Positions 40,473 through 49,289 are shown, counted from the stretch's first letter. The stretch is DNA of 64,000 nucleotides from UBA1181 sp045226255 (GCA_045226255.1 JBGVCG010000009.1:1-64000), one strand, 5' to 3'. Notes: generated by a model from the letters alone, not told the origin. Numbers and translations are program-made.

Positions 40473-41512
40473 TGAGAAGCTTGGTGGTGGCGATAAGTGG
40501 AATGAATGCGACGGACAATCCGGGTCCGGGGGTCGGGGTCGCCAGAAGCCTGAGACAGTCTGGTTTCGCCGATTTCCGTGTCGTGGGCTTTTGCTACGGT
40601 TCCTTGGAGCCGGGCGCCTACATGCAGGACATCACGGACGTTTCGTATCTGCTGCCTTTCCCGAGCGAGGGTATGGTGACATTCCTGGATAGGCTGCGCT
40701 ACATCCATGAGAGGGAACATATCGACATCATCATTCCTAACTTGGACGCCGAATTGTTCATCTACATCAAGATCAAGGATAAACTGGAGGAGATGGGCAT
40801 CCGCCTCTGCTTGCCCACTATCGAGCAGTTCGACTCCAGACAGAAATATCGCTTGCCGGACTTCGGGGAGAAGATGGGCTTCAGTGTCCCGAAGAGCTTC
40901 CGGTGCAATACTGTGGAGGACCTCCTCTCGTCGGAGAACGAGTTGCGGTACCCCATCATGATGAAGGGCAACTTCTATGAGGCCTACTACGCGGGTTACA
41001 GGGAACAGGCGGTCACCTATTTCTGGAACCTGTTGGCCAAATGGGGCGCTCCGGTCATCGCCCAGCAGTACATCTCAGGCGGTGAGTTCAATGTCGTGGG
41101 CGTGGGGGACGGAAAGGGCAACCTCCTCTCTTGCGTGCCGATGCATAAGCAGTTCATCACCGACAAGGGAAAGGCTTGGGCGGGCGTCACCATCAAGGAT
41201 GACCAGCTGATGGATTCGGCCCGCCGCTTCGTCGAGACCACTCGCTGGATGGGCGCCTTTGAGTTGGAACTATTGAGGGGGGACGATGGTGTCCTCTATC
41301 TTATCGAGATAAATCCTAGAATGCCGGCTTGGGTCTATTTGGCTACCGCGGCAGGGGAGAACATACCGGAACAGATCGTCCAATTGGCTTTGGGGGAGAC
41401 GCCTAGCCAGTGTGACCATTACGATGTGGGGAAGATGTTCATCCGCTATTCCTGGGACATGGTGGTTAACCAATCTGAGTTCGGACAGTTCTCAGTGAAA
41501 GGAGAGAAGTGA
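40472..41512 (+). CDS. ATP-grasp ligase of unknown substrate
   Basis: This 346-residue protein has the CarB-like ATP-grasp layout: an N-terminal Rossmann-like preATP-grasp domain (MRSLVVAISGM, PNLDAELFIYIKIKDKLEE), the ATP-binding Lys in YPIMMKGNFYEAYYAGY, and the Mg-binding acidic/Asn motif in LYLIEINPRMPAW. These enzymes join a carboxylate to an amine or other nucleophile via an acyl-phosphate. It is coupled to the PqqD-like gene (1-bp overlap) and separated by 1 bp from the decarboxylase gene. The substrates are not evident. Confidence 0.85.
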   Translation: MRSLVVAISGMNATDNPGPGVGVARSLRQSGFADFRVVGFCYGSLEPGAYMQDITDVSYLLPFPSEGMVTFLDRLRYIHEREHIDIIIPNLDAELFIYIKIKDKLEEMGIRLCLPTIEQFDSRQKYRLPDFGEKMGFSVPKSFRCNTVEDLLSSENELRYPIMMKGNFYEAYYAGYREQAVTYFWNLLAKWGAPVIAQQYISGGEFNVVGVGDGKGNLLSCVPMHKQFITDKGKAWAGVTIKDDQLMDSARRFVETTRWMGAFELELLRGDDGVLYLIEINPRMPAWVYLATAAGENIPEQIVQLALGETPSQCDHYDVGKMFIRYSWDMVVNQSEFGQFSVKGEK

Positions 41513-41513
41513 T

Positions 41514-42857
41514 ATGGGAAAGAAGAAATACGAAAGACCGATGTTGAAACGGATCGTTCCGACGATGCCGGGCAAGACGGGCCAGAACGTGGCGGTGGTC
41601 GCTCAGACCGAGATCGATGGTGTCGGCCTGGATCGCCTGCGTAGCCGGTTCGGCTCTCCGCTGTTCGTCTTTTCCGAGCGTACGCTGCGGAAGAACATGC
41701 GCGAGGCGGTGCGGGCTTTCTCCACACGCTATCCTGAGGTGCGCTTCGCATGGTCTTACAAGACGAATTACCTGAACACGATCTGCCGCATCTTCCACGA
41801 GGAGGGTGCCATGGCGGAGGTGGTCTCCGGCTTTGAATACGACAAGGCCCTCGCGAACGGTGTGCCTTCCAACCTGATCATCTTCAACGGCCCCGCCAAG
41901 AGCGAGCAGGACCTGCTTAGGGCCATCGAGGGGGATAGCCTGATCCATATCGACAACACGGAGGAACTCCGCATACTGACCAATCTTTCCATAGAGAAAA
42001 ATATAAAACCGAGGGTGGCCCTCCGCGTGAACATGGACGTGGGGATCTATCCTCCGTGGAACCGCTTCGGCTTCAACCTGGAGTCGGGGCAGGCGTGGGA
42101 CGCCCTGGAGAAGATCGCTTCGGAGGGTAAACTGAACTGCGTGGGCCTGCATTGCCACATCGGCACGTTCATTCAAACGGCTGACGCCTACCGCATCGAG
42201 GCGGAGAAACTGGCCCTCTTGGCGAAGGATTCGATGGAGAAACTGGGCTTGCCGATCGCCTATGTGGACATGGGTGGCGGCTTTGCCTCCAAGAATACGT
42301 TGAAGTCGTCTTACTTGACGGGCGAGGACCTCTGCCCGACGTTCGACGACTATGCGGAGACCATCACCAGCGTCTTCCGCACCATGAAATTTCCTGACGG
42401 TAAACGGCTGCGCATCGTGCTGGAGACAGGACGGGCGTTGGTCGATAACGCAGGCTTTCTGCTCACCTCCGTCATCACGAACAAACGCATGGCGGACGGC
42501 CGTCTGAACACGGTGATCGACGCGGGCGTGAACCTGCTCTTCACCTCCTTCTGGTACAACCATAAGGTGACCGCCACCTACGAGAGCACCTCGCAGGTGG
42601 AGCCTACGATGTTGTGCGGACCGTTGTGCATGAACATAGACGTGATCCGCGATAATGTGATGCTTCCTCCGTTGAAGAGGAATGACCTGCTGCTGATTCA
42701 TAACGTCGGCGCTTATAATGTGACGCAGTGGATGCAGTTCATCACCATGCGCCCTAAGGTGGTGATGGTGAAGGAGAACGGTGAGGTCATCTTGCTGCGT
42801 GACGCTGAATGCTTGAACGATGTCAATGGAGTCGAGGATAGATGCACGGTGAACTGA
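41514..42857 (+). CDS. Fold-III PLP-dependent decarboxylase (DapDC/ornithine-decarboxylase-like)
   Basis: The 447 residues show the alanine-racemase-type barrel. PLP Lys83 is in AWSYKTNYL, H213/H215 in GLHCHIGTF, the phosphate-binding glycines at 254-256 in DMGGGFAS, E304-R307 in LETGRALV, and C372...D376 in CGPLCMNIDVI, which supplies the acid/base Cys and the substrate-contact Asp. A Tyr in HNVGAYN completes the PLP pocket. It is clearly in the DAP/carboxynorspermidine decarboxylase group, but the first 30 residues (Lys/Arg-rich) and several specificity segments differ from LysA. The true substrate is probably an amino acid or amino-acid conjugate made by the neighbouring ligase; this is inference. 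Confidence 0.88.
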   Translation: MGKKKYERPMLKRIVPTMPGKTGQNVAVVAQTEIDGVGLDRLRSRFGSPLFVFSERTLRKNMREAVRAFSTRYPEVRFAWSYKTNYLNTICRIFHEEGAMAEVVSGFEYDKALANGVPSNLIIFNGPAKSEQDLLRAIEGDSLIHIDNTEELRILTNLSIEKNIKPRVALRVNMDVGIYPPWNRFGFNLESGQAWDALEKIASEGKLNCVGLHCHIGTFIQTADAYRIEAEKLALLAKDSMEKLGLPIAYVDMGGGFASKNTLKSSYLTGEDLCPTFDDYAETITSVFRTMKFPDGKRLRIVLETGRALVDNAGFLLTSVITNKRMADGRLNTVIDAGVNLLFTSFWYNHKVTATYESTSQVEPTMLCGPLCMNIDVIRDNVMLPPLKRNDLLLIHNVGAYNVTQWMQFITMRPKVVMVKENGEVILLRDAECLNDVNGVEDRCTVN

Positions 42858-44989
42858 AGACATTCCTCAGAAGTGTGCGGAATAGCTACTCCGCATTGGT
42901 CTTCTCCCGCGATTCGTGGGTGGGGATCGCCTTGCTGTTGGTGACCTTCCTCTATCCGATGTCCGGCCTGTGCGGTTTGCTTTGCTGCCTGCTCGTGAAT
43001 GGGCTCGCTATGCTATTGTCCCTCAATCGTTTTAAGATGGTGAATGGCCTTTATGGCTTCAATGCGGTCATCGTGGGTGTCGCGATCGGTACGCTTTATC
43101 CCTGCGGTGTCTCGTTGTTCGTCATGCTCTTCGCCCTTTCGATCATGGTGCTCCTGCTCATAGCGGGTCTGGACGGTATCCTGGAGAAATATCACCTTCC
43201 CTATTTGGTCTTCCCTTTCCTCTTCTGCCTCTGGACGGTCTTGCTGTTGACGCAGCAAATGGACGGGGAGATCGTCTTCGATTGCGTCTTTGGCGAGCAT
43301 GACAGCATGCTCTCGTTGGGGGGCTTTTCGTTGTCGACCCTTTCCGACCACCTCGTTTGGGTCTCCCTTCCGAAATGGCTGACCAGCTATTTCTTAGGCT
43401 TGAGCTGCATCCTCTTCCGCCAGGATGTCATGGTGGGTTTCCTTTTGGCGGTGATCCTATTGTGCTATTCTAGGATAGCCTTCCTCTATACCTTCGTCAG
43501 CCATCTCCTTGCCTATTTCCTCTACGTTTTCATGGGCGGGGATCTCTTCCATATCCCTTATGTCTGCTTCGGCTTCAATTTCATCCTGACGTCGCTCGCC
43601 TTGGGTTGTAGCTATTTGGTGCCTTCCAAGAGTTCCTTCCTGTGGTCCTTGCTGTTGGTGCCGGTGCAGTTCATCGTGGTATACGCTTCGACTAGGCTGC
43701 TGACGTATCTCTATTTGCCTACATTCTCCCTCTCCTTCTGTTTGGTGAGCCTTCTTTTCCTCACCTTGCTGAAGATGCGGGGAACCACTTCATCCCCTAC
43801 GCTTTCCTATTTCTTGGAGCGCACGCCGGAGGAGAACCTGTACCAACATCGTACGGGTCTGAATCGCTTCAAATGGTATGGCTACCAAGCCTTTGACTTG
43901 CCTTTTTGTGGAATTTGGACGGTCTCGCAGGGTCCTCACGGGGCCTATACCCACAAGGACCAATGGGCGGATGCATGGGACTTTGTCGTGGAGGTGGAGG
44001 GTAGTCAGTTCCGCGGGGAAGGTTCCCGGTTGGAGGATTACTACTGTTACGGCAAACCAGTGATGTCACCAGGCGAGGGCGTTGTGGTCGCTATCGAGAA
44101 TAGTGTCGACGACAATCCTGTGGGCGTGAGCAACGAGGTGCAGAATTGGGGCAATTATGTGATCATCAAGCATGGTGAGGAGCTCTATTCCTTGCTGGCA
44201 CACCTGAAGAGGGATTCGTTTCGGTGCGTGGTGGGGCAACAGGTCGCTAAGGGCGAGGAGTTGGCGCTATGTGGCAATACGGGGCTCTCTCCGTATCCGC
44301 ATCTGCACTTCCAGTTCCAGTCTGCTCCTTATGCGGGTGCGCCTACGCTTTCGTATCCTTTGGTCAACTACATGGAGGCGGGTGCGGACGGTTCCCGTCT
44401 CTGTTCCTGCGGAATGCCAGGCGAGGGTAGTTCCCTCTTCAACCTGATTGGCAAGAACGAGCGGCCTTTCGGCTTCTTCCTCGCGAAGGGGGCGAGGTTC
44501 CTCTCTTCGTCCGATAGGTTCGGCGAGGCGGAGTGGGTCGTTTGTGAGGAGTATGGCTATTCCTTCCTCTATGACGAGCGGAACGATTCCAAGGCATGGT
44601 TCTCCTGCAAGGAGGGCGTGTTCGAGTTCCAGCGATATGAGGGCGACCGCAAATGTGCGCTCTACTATTTCTTCCTCTCTCATTTCAAGACGGTAGTGGG
44701 GAATGTGGAGAACTGGAGGTTGACGGACGAGGTTCCGCTCTCCATCCGAAGGGCAGGGTTCATGGGCTATCTGCAGGACCTGGTCGCACCATTTTGCTCT
44801 TTCGTGGAGAACACCTTCCAAGCCGATGGCACCTCAGCCGGTGGTGGAATGCGCTCGTCGGTCTCCACCTCCGTGAAGGGTAGGGTGGTTAGCTCGTTGA
44901 GCTTCCGCACGGTATGCAAACCAGGCAATTCGCTCGAGATAGAGGTGGAAGGCACTGAACCGTTTAGGGTGACGGTGGTGGGGAGGTGA
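42842..44989 (+). CDS. Urea-transporter-like membrane domain fused to M23 (LytM) peptidase
   Basis: The 715 residues begin with about ten TM segments (20-345) of the urea-transporter family, including the family-like GLYGFNAVIVGVAIGT. An M23 domain follows (about 360-520) with zinc ligands H371 and D380 (THKDQWADAWD) and H487/H489 (YPHLHFQ), plus GNYVIIKHG and VAKGEELALCGNTG. Residues 520-715 are an additional beta-rich domain. M23 enzymes cleave peptidoglycan stems or cross-bridges; the UT fold is a channel for urea or small amides. The gene overlaps the decarboxylase by 16 bp. No urease gene is nearby. Confidence 0.88.
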   Translation: MHGELKTFLRSVRNSYSALVFSRDSWVGIALLLVTFLYPMSGLCGLLCCLLVNGLAMLLSLNRFKMVNGLYGFNAVIVGVAIGTLYPCGVSLFVMLFALSIMVLLLIAGLDGILEKYHLPYLVFPFLFCLWTVLLLTQQMDGEIVFDCVFGEHDSMLSLGGFSLSTLSDHLVWVSLPKWLTSYFLGLSCILFRQDVMVGFLLAVILLCYSRIAFLYTFVSHLLAYFLYVFMGGDLFHIPYVCFGFNFILTSLALGCSYLVPSKSSFLWSLLLVPVQFIVVYASTRLLTYLYLPTFSLSFCLVSLLFLTLLKMRGTTSSPTLSYFLERTPEENLYQHRTGLNRFKWYGYQAFDLPFCGIWTVSQGPHGAYTHKDQWADAWDFVVEVEGSQFRGEGSRLEDYYCYGKPVMSPGEGVVVAIENSVDDNPVGVSNEVQNWGNYVIIKHGEELYSLLAHLKRDSFRCVVGQQVAKGEELALCGNTGLSPYPHLHFQFQSAPYAGAPTLSYPLVNYMEAGADGSRLCSCGMPGEGSSLFNLIGKNERPFGFFLAKGARFLSSSDRFGEAEWVVCEEYGYSFLYDERNDSKAWFSCKEGVFEFQRYEGDRKCALYYFFLSHFKTVVGNVENWRLTDEVPLSIRRAGFMGYLQDLVAPFCSFVENTFQADGTSAGGGMRSSVSTSVKGRVVSSLSFRTVCKPGNSLEIEVEGTEPFRVTVVGR

Positions 44990-45047
44990 GGTGTGGTATC
45001 GGCCTCCTCTTTACTGCTGGTAGTGACATTGATTAAAACTGTTTTTT

Positions 45048-45629
45048 ATGAAAAAAGCGTTTTTGTTTTTCCTTTTAGTCTATATGGCATGTGTCTGCGA
45101 TTGCTTGGCGCAAAATGATGTGGTTTCGGGCGATACCATTGCTCCGACGCAAGAGAGAGAGTTGGGCTATTTTGATAAGGTTAGGGAGAATGTGTTGCAT
45201 CTGGCTGACGAGTTAATGTCTTATTATGATACCATATTGGTTGAAACGTCAGACAACGTAATCTTTTTTGTTGTCACTAATCAAGCTATTTATGATGATG
45301 GGGATTTTGATGGCTTCGAATTGCTTATGGCAAAAAAAGCTAAAAAGAGTTTCTTCATTAAGGAGATAGATGATCGTAAATATGGTGTAAACTTCTCTCG
45401 CGACATTTTTCATCTGTCTGAAGAGGAAAGTAAGACGAAAACGATTGATATTATGACGGTTAGGCTTCCTTATATGGCAATTGTGGCAAAAGGGAAAATC
45501 ATTTTTGAACACTACCTCCCTAGATGTTCTTTTTTGTCTGATGATAAAATAAATATAATACACAATTCCCTGGCAATGATGCAAATACTAGAGACAATAG
45601 AAGAAAAAGGAATTTGGAAGAGTGAATAG
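45048..45629 (+). CDS. Uncharacterised small secreted protein
   Basis: This 193-residue protein begins with a signal peptide (KKAFLFFLLVYMACVCDCLAQ). The mature part is A/T-rich in codons and shows no recognised domain (TIDIMTVRLPYMAIVAKGKIIFEHYLP is its best conserved-looking stretch). It starts 58 bp after the UT-M23 gene and could be the last gene of that operon, but its base composition differs and no motif links it to the others. Confidence 0.6.
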   Translation: MKKAFLFFLLVYMACVCDCLAQNDVVSGDTIAPTQERELGYFDKVRENVLHLADELMSYYDTILVETSDNVIFFVVTNQAIYDDGDFDGFELLMAKKAKKSFFIKEIDDRKYGVNFSRDIFHLSEEESKTKTIDIMTVRLPYMAIVAKGKIIFEHYLPRCSFLSDDKINIIHNSLAMMQILETIEEKGIWKSE

Positions 45630-45704
45630 GGGTGGTTTATTGTTCGGTTATTTGTGTAGCGATACAATCATTAAATTTATTGATGATAAAAGAAACGAAT
45701 ATAA

Positions 45705-45833
45705 ATCTTTTTCGGGGAAACTGATATTCTCTCAAATGATATTACTTTTGTAGTCGATGTCGGGCAGATGGATGAGGCTCGGCATGATTGGGACGTGGAT
45801 ATTACTGCGCCTGTTTTTATGAATAAATTCTAA
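45705..45833 (+). pseudogene. Possible coding remnant before the four-helix-bundle gene
   Basis: An uninterrupted 42-codon tail (ending in ...WDVDITAPVFMNKF, then TAA) lacks a start codon and follows an in-frame stop. The codon pattern looks coding. It may be the end of a decayed gene. The family is unknown. Confidence 0.25.
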
Positions 45834-45851
45834 TTGTTTTTGTTATAATCG

Positions 45852-46397
45852 ATGAAGGAAGAATTGATACCTCACAGAGGTGATTACAAAAAATTGCTTT
45901 CGTACCAGAAAGCGGATGTGATTTATTGTCTGACTTACTACTTTGTGGAGCACTATCTGCGGCGTAATGACCGTACTTGTGACCAGATGATTCAGGCTGC
46001 CCGATCCGGTAAGCAGAACATCATAGAGGGGTGTGCCGCCAGTAGCACAAGCGCTAAGACAGAGATCAAATTGGTAAATGTGGCGAAAGCTAGTCTGCAG
46101 GAATTGCTCGAGGATTACGAGGATTACCTAAAGACTCGTTGCCACAGGCAATGGGAAGAGGATTCCGTGGAATTGCTGAAAATGCGTGAGCTGGGCACCA
46201 AACACAACGACACAGCCTTTTTCATGAATATTGCCCAAACTCGTCCCCCTGAGACAATTGCCAACATGTGCATCGTGCTGATAAAGCAAGCTGACTACCT
46301 GCTTTTCAAACAGTTGAAACGCCTCGAAAAGGATTTCTTGGAACATGGTGGTTTTAACGAAAGGATGTACCGTTTACGCTCAAAGCGAAGGGAATAG
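45852..46397 (+). CDS. Four-helix-bundle (23S intervening-sequence/Avd-like) protein with suffix domain
   Basis: This 181-residue protein has the four-helix-bundle signature: KADVIYCLTYYFVEHYL, QMIQAARSGKQNIIEGCAASSTSAKTEIKL, and VAKASLQELLEDYEDYLKTR. A C-terminal suffix helix (ADYLLFKQLKRLEKDFLEHGGF) follows. The fold is shared by 23S rRNA intervening-sequence proteins and the Avd cofactor of diversity-generating retroelements. Single copies like this are scattered through Bacteroidota and have no settled function. No reverse transcriptase is nearby. Confidence 0.85.
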   Translation: MKEELIPHRGDYKKLLSYQKADVIYCLTYYFVEHYLRRNDRTCDQMIQAARSGKQNIIEGCAASSTSAKTEIKLVNVAKASLQELLEDYEDYLKTRCHRQWEEDSVELLKMRELGTKHNDTAFFMNIAQTRPPETIANMCIVLIKQADYLLFKQLKRLEKDFLEHGGFNERMYRLRSKRRE

Positions 46398-46437
46398 TCC
46401 ACTATTCCCTTCCCTCCCCACTTTCCAAATTATTTAC

Positions 46438-46445
46438 TACCTTTG
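46438..46445 (+). promoter_or_regulatory. -7 element of the HEAT-like gene
   Basis: TACCTTTG, a perfect TAnnTTTG match, lies 19 nt before the ATG at 46465 and supports that start over one inside the preceding gene. Confidence 0.6.
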
Positions 46446-46464
46446 TACTCCCAAGAACAAAATT

Positions 46465-47136
46465 ATGGACGAATTTTTCATGTATGACGAGGAAATGGAG
46501 CAGCAGGTGAATCAAGTGAAACGCATGCTTCATCTCTCTATGAATGGTGTGGTCTCCGAGTGCATGTCCGCTGCTGGATTGGACTACAAGACGATCTATG
46601 GCGTGCAGTTGCCTCGCCTCAAGGAGATGGCTGCTGGCATGGAGAAGCGCAAGCCCTTGGCTCGACGCTTGTGGGTGTCGAACTGTAGGGAGATGATGCT
46701 GCTGGCCACGATGCTCTGTCCCGCCGATTCCTTCAGCGCCGAGGAGGCGGTGAAGTGGCTCTCCGAATGTCATAACATGGAGTTGGTGGAGCAACTCTGC
46801 CTGAACCTCCTGCGTGATATGGAGGGGGCTGACGCACTGATTCCCTCTTTGTTGGGGATGCAAGGGAAATACATGAGGGCGGGCGCCTATGTGCTGGCCT
46901 CTTTCTTGTATATGCGCGGCACGTTGACCGGCGAGGCGGAGGATGCCTGCAAGACGGCGCTGAAGAGTGACCTCTCCGCTGACGATTATGCGGTCTATGC
47001 CTCTGTCGCCCGCTTCCTGCGTGTGCTCTCCGATAGGGAGCGTGAGTACGTGGAGAGCCTTGTCGACGGACTGGAGGAGGCTACCGGTAAGGGCGCTTCC
47101 TTCGTGCGGGAGAATGTGCGTATGATGTTAATGTGA
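46465..47136 (+). CDS. Uncharacterised alpha-helical (HEAT/AlkD-like) protein
   Basis: This 223-residue protein starts MDEFFMYDEEMEQQ at 46465; the longer frame from 46345 would overlap the four-helix-bundle gene and lacks support. It is wholly helical and resembles AlkD-type HEAT proteins (YGVQLPRLKEMAAGMEKRKPLARRLW, EAVKWLSECHNMELVEQLCLNLL). The catalytic Trp/Asp segment of AlkD was not found, so glycosylase activity is doubtful. It ends 12 bp before the HlyIII gene, suggesting one transcript. Confidence 0.75.
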   Translation: MDEFFMYDEEMEQQVNQVKRMLHLSMNGVVSECMSAAGLDYKTIYGVQLPRLKEMAAGMEKRKPLARRLWVSNCREMMLLATMLCPADSFSAEEAVKWLSECHNMELVEQLCLNLLRDMEGADALIPSLLGMQGKYMRAGAYVLASFLYMRGTLTGEAEDACKTALKSDLSADDYAVYASVARFLRVLSDREREYVESLVDGLEEATGKGASFVRENVRMMLM

Positions 47137-47148
47137 TGATGTAGTAAT

Positions 47149-47775
47149 ATGTTTGATAAAGAAAAAGCTGAATTTGCGAATACCTGGACGCACGCTGTTG
47201 CCTTGCTCCTTTTTTGCCTGATGGCGATTCCCCTTTTGATAGGGGCCTTCAGCCATGGTTCCGCCGCGTTGGATTTAGGTATGATTCTTTTTGTCGTGGG
47301 CGAGGTGATGATGTTCGGTTCCTCCACGCTTTACCATTGGTCCAAGGATCCCGAAAAGAAGCGCATGTTGCGCTACTTCGACCATAGTGCGATCTATATC
47401 TCCATCGCAGGCTCCTATTCCCCTATCTTGTTGCATGCGATTGGCGGCACGTTGGGCAACGTCTGCTTCTTCGTCATCTGGGGACTGACCCTGTTGGGCA
47501 TTGTCTATAAGATATTCTTCTTAGGCAAATATCCTAAGTTCTCCTTGGGCCTCTATCTGGTCATGGGCTGGCTGATCATCATCCTTATCAAGCCTGTTTT
47601 CGAGACATTCCCCGCCAGCAGCCTGTGGATGTTGTTGGGCGAGGGGATCGCTTTCACGTTCGGCACCTATTTCTTCTGGAAGGACGATTCCCGCACCTAC
47701 TACCATTCCATTTGGCATGCGTTCGTCTTCATGGGGTGCCTCTCCCACTGCCTACTCCTCTGGTTCCTCCTCTAG
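47149..47775 (+). CDS. Hemolysin III/PAQR-family membrane protein
   Basis: This 208-residue, seven-TM protein carries the PAQR/HlyIII conserved set: SSTLYHW, FDHSAIYISIAGSYSP and YHSIWHAFVFMG. These supply a Ser, Asp and three His that bind zinc in the PAQR fold. Family members are suspected hydrolases or membrane-homeostasis factors rather than true haemolysins. Cotranscribed with the gene 12 bp upstream; the last 24 bp overlap the convergent DUF4924 gene. Confidence 0.93.
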   Translation: MFDKEKAEFANTWTHAVALLLFCLMAIPLLIGAFSHGSAALDLGMILFVVGEVMMFGSSTLYHWSKDPEKKRMLRYFDHSAIYISIAGSYSPILLHAIGGTLGNVCFFVIWGLTLLGIVYKIFFLGKYPKFSLGLYLVMGWLIIILIKPVFETFPASSLWMLLGEGIAFTFGTYFFWKDDSRTYYHSIWHAFVFMGCLSHCLLLWFLL

Positions 47776-48297
47776 CCAGGTCTTGTATTTCTGTGCGAGG
47801 ACGGCCAGCAATTGGCTAATCTGCTTCACGGCGGTCATCGTCTCTGCCGTAACCTCCTTTTTCTGTAGCTTGAGCATTAGAACACCATACAATGCCTGCA
47901 GCGAGAGCTCCACGTCGTTGGTCTCTTCGCCCGCCTTCGCCTTCCCCCTGAATTCGACGAGGAAGGGTAGGGTCTTGAAGAACAAGGCGTTGTATTGAAT
48001 CTCCTTAGGCTTCTGCAACAGCTCCATGTGCAGGTCGTTGAGGTCCTCCACGGTGTTCTTGATGAATTGCAGATGTCCTTTCTCCTCCACATGCTCCAGT
48101 TTCATCATCTGGATGAGGTTCTCGTACCAATCCCTCATCTCCTTCTTGGTGCCTTCGTCCACCGGGTAGGGGTTGATGATGAGTTGTTGGATCTTCTCGA
48201 TGTCCAGCTGGTTGGCTCTCAGCAAATCCTCCAGCTGCCACATGTAGATGATGTATTCGGCGATGTTCTCCTCTTTCTTTTGCCTTGCGATTAGCAT
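47752..48297 (-). CDS. DUF4924 family protein
   Basis: This 181-residue helical protein has the Bacteroidota-restricted DUF4924 sequence (ENIAEYIIYMWQLEDLLRA, NPYPVDEGTKKEMRDWYENL, LQALYGVLMLKLQKKEV). Its function is unknown. It lies 16 bp downstream of a WG-like secreted protein and overlaps the convergent PAQR gene by 24 bp. Confidence 0.88.
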   Translation of the reverse strand: MLIARQKKEENIAEYIIYMWQLEDLLRANQLDIEKIQQLIINPYPVDEGTKKEMRDWYENLIQMMKLEHVEEKGHLQFIKNTVEDLNDLHMELLQKPKEIQYNALFFKTLPFLVEFRGKAKAGEETNDVELSLQALYGVLMLKLQKKEVTAETMTAVKQISQLLAVLAQKYKTWLEEEPEE

Positions 48298-48313
48298 GAT
48301 CTTCTACTGATGA

Positions 48314-48820
48314 TTATTTCTTTTTCGTGGTTGATATGAGCTTGCCCTTCTTGGTGAACTCGAAGCCTTTCGTACCGTTGTGGTAGATGTAGGTGTTTCT
48401 CTCCTCGTCCCAGACCTTATGGTATCCGCAAGGCATCACAACTTTCCCTTTTTTGTCGATGACACCCCACAGTCCGCCTTGTGCGTTGTCGTCCGCGCCT
48501 TCAGCTTGTGCGCCTTTGTTGACGAGGCAGTTGTTGCCGGCGAATTGCTCCGCCAGGTCGTATTGTGGAACGATCACGATCACACCCTTCTTGTCGATGA
48601 AACCGATCTTACCGTCTTTCACGATGCGTTGCAGACCGCTGACGAACTTGTCCGGTGTGCCGTTGTCCGTATAGACGGAGCAGTAATCCTCCCCGTCCTC
48701 TGTTTGGTAGGTGTAGACGTAGGTTTTGCCTACCTTCTCCTTGTGGAGCTGCAGGCTTTGTGCGTTGGCCATTCCGATGAATGTGAATGCCAGCATGAGT
48801 GTGAACGCTAATTTTTTCAT
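48314..48820 (-). CDS. Secreted WG-repeat-like protein
   Basis: This 168-residue protein has a signal peptide (KKLAFTLMLAFTFIGMANAQ) and two WG-like units: GKIGFIDKKGVIVIVPQYDLAEQF and GLWGVIDKKGKVVMPCGYHKVW. WG repeats are short beta units of unknown function, frequent in secreted Bacteroidota proteins. It lies in the run mutL, S4 protein, this gene, DUF4924; no functional link is apparent. Confidence 0.85.
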   Translation of the reverse strand: MKKLAFTLMLAFTFIGMANAQSLQLHKEKVGKTYVYTYQTEDGEDYCSVYTDNGTPDKFVSGLQRIVKDGKIGFIDKKGVIVIVPQYDLAEQFAGNNCLVNKGAQAEGADDNAQGGLWGVIDKKGKVVMPCGYHKVWDEERNTYIYHNGTKGFEFTKKGKLISTTKKK

Positions 48821-48839
48821 GATCTTATTGTTTTTTTAG

Positions 48840-49289
48840 TTATTCATTATCGTCGTCATCGTCGGAGAAATCGAAGAGGAAATCATCGTCCAGCCCATAG
48901 CTTGGCTCGATGTACTCTTCCAGGTCGCGCCTTTCCTTCTTGGTAGGCCTGCCGGTTCCCCTGTCTCTTCTTCCGCTGATGTTATATTTGCTTAACTCTA
49001 ATATCTGAAGCTGTTCCGGACTGGTCACGTTCTCCATGAATTCGGGCACGAGCTTGGCGCCCATCCTGTTTTCGCTCAGTCCGATTACCTTGAAGGAGTA
49101 AACGACGGGTGGCCGCTTGATCTGTATCACGTCGTTGATCCTAATCATTTTGGAGGCCTTCACGTTGGTGCCACCCATCATGACCCTCCCTTTTTTGCAG
49201 GCGTCCGCCGCTATGGTGCGGGTCTTGAATAGGCGTACCGCCCACATCCATTTGTCTATGCGTACTTCTTCTTTCTCTTCTTTCGCCAT
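48840..49289 (-). CDS. S4-domain RNA-binding protein (Hsp15-like)
   Basis: This 149-residue protein opens with an S4 domain (RIDKWMWAVRLFKTRTIAADACKKGRVMM, then VKASKMIRINDVIQIK) as in Hsp15, which binds 50S subunits carrying stalled nascent chains. The last 20 residues are almost all Asp/Phe (DDDFLFDFSDDDDDNE), an acidic tail not found in E. coli Hsp15. Its start overlaps the mutL stop by one base. Confidence 0.88.
   Translation of the reverse strand: MAKEEKEEVRIDKWMWAVRLFKTRTIAADACKKGRVMMGGTNVKASKMIRINDVIQIKRPPVVYSFKVIGLSENRMGAKLVPEFMENVTSPEQLQILELSKYNISGRRDRGTGRPTKKERRDLEEYIEPSYGLDDDFLFDFSDDDDDNE

Noticed and set aside
42842..44989. Urease-linked urea uptake
   Set aside because: No urease structural or accessory genes are present; the neighbours are a decarboxylase and a ligase.
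45852..46397. Diversity-generating retroelement accessory (Avd) gene
   Set aside because: The fold fits, but there is no reverse transcriptase, template repeat or variable repeat in the window.
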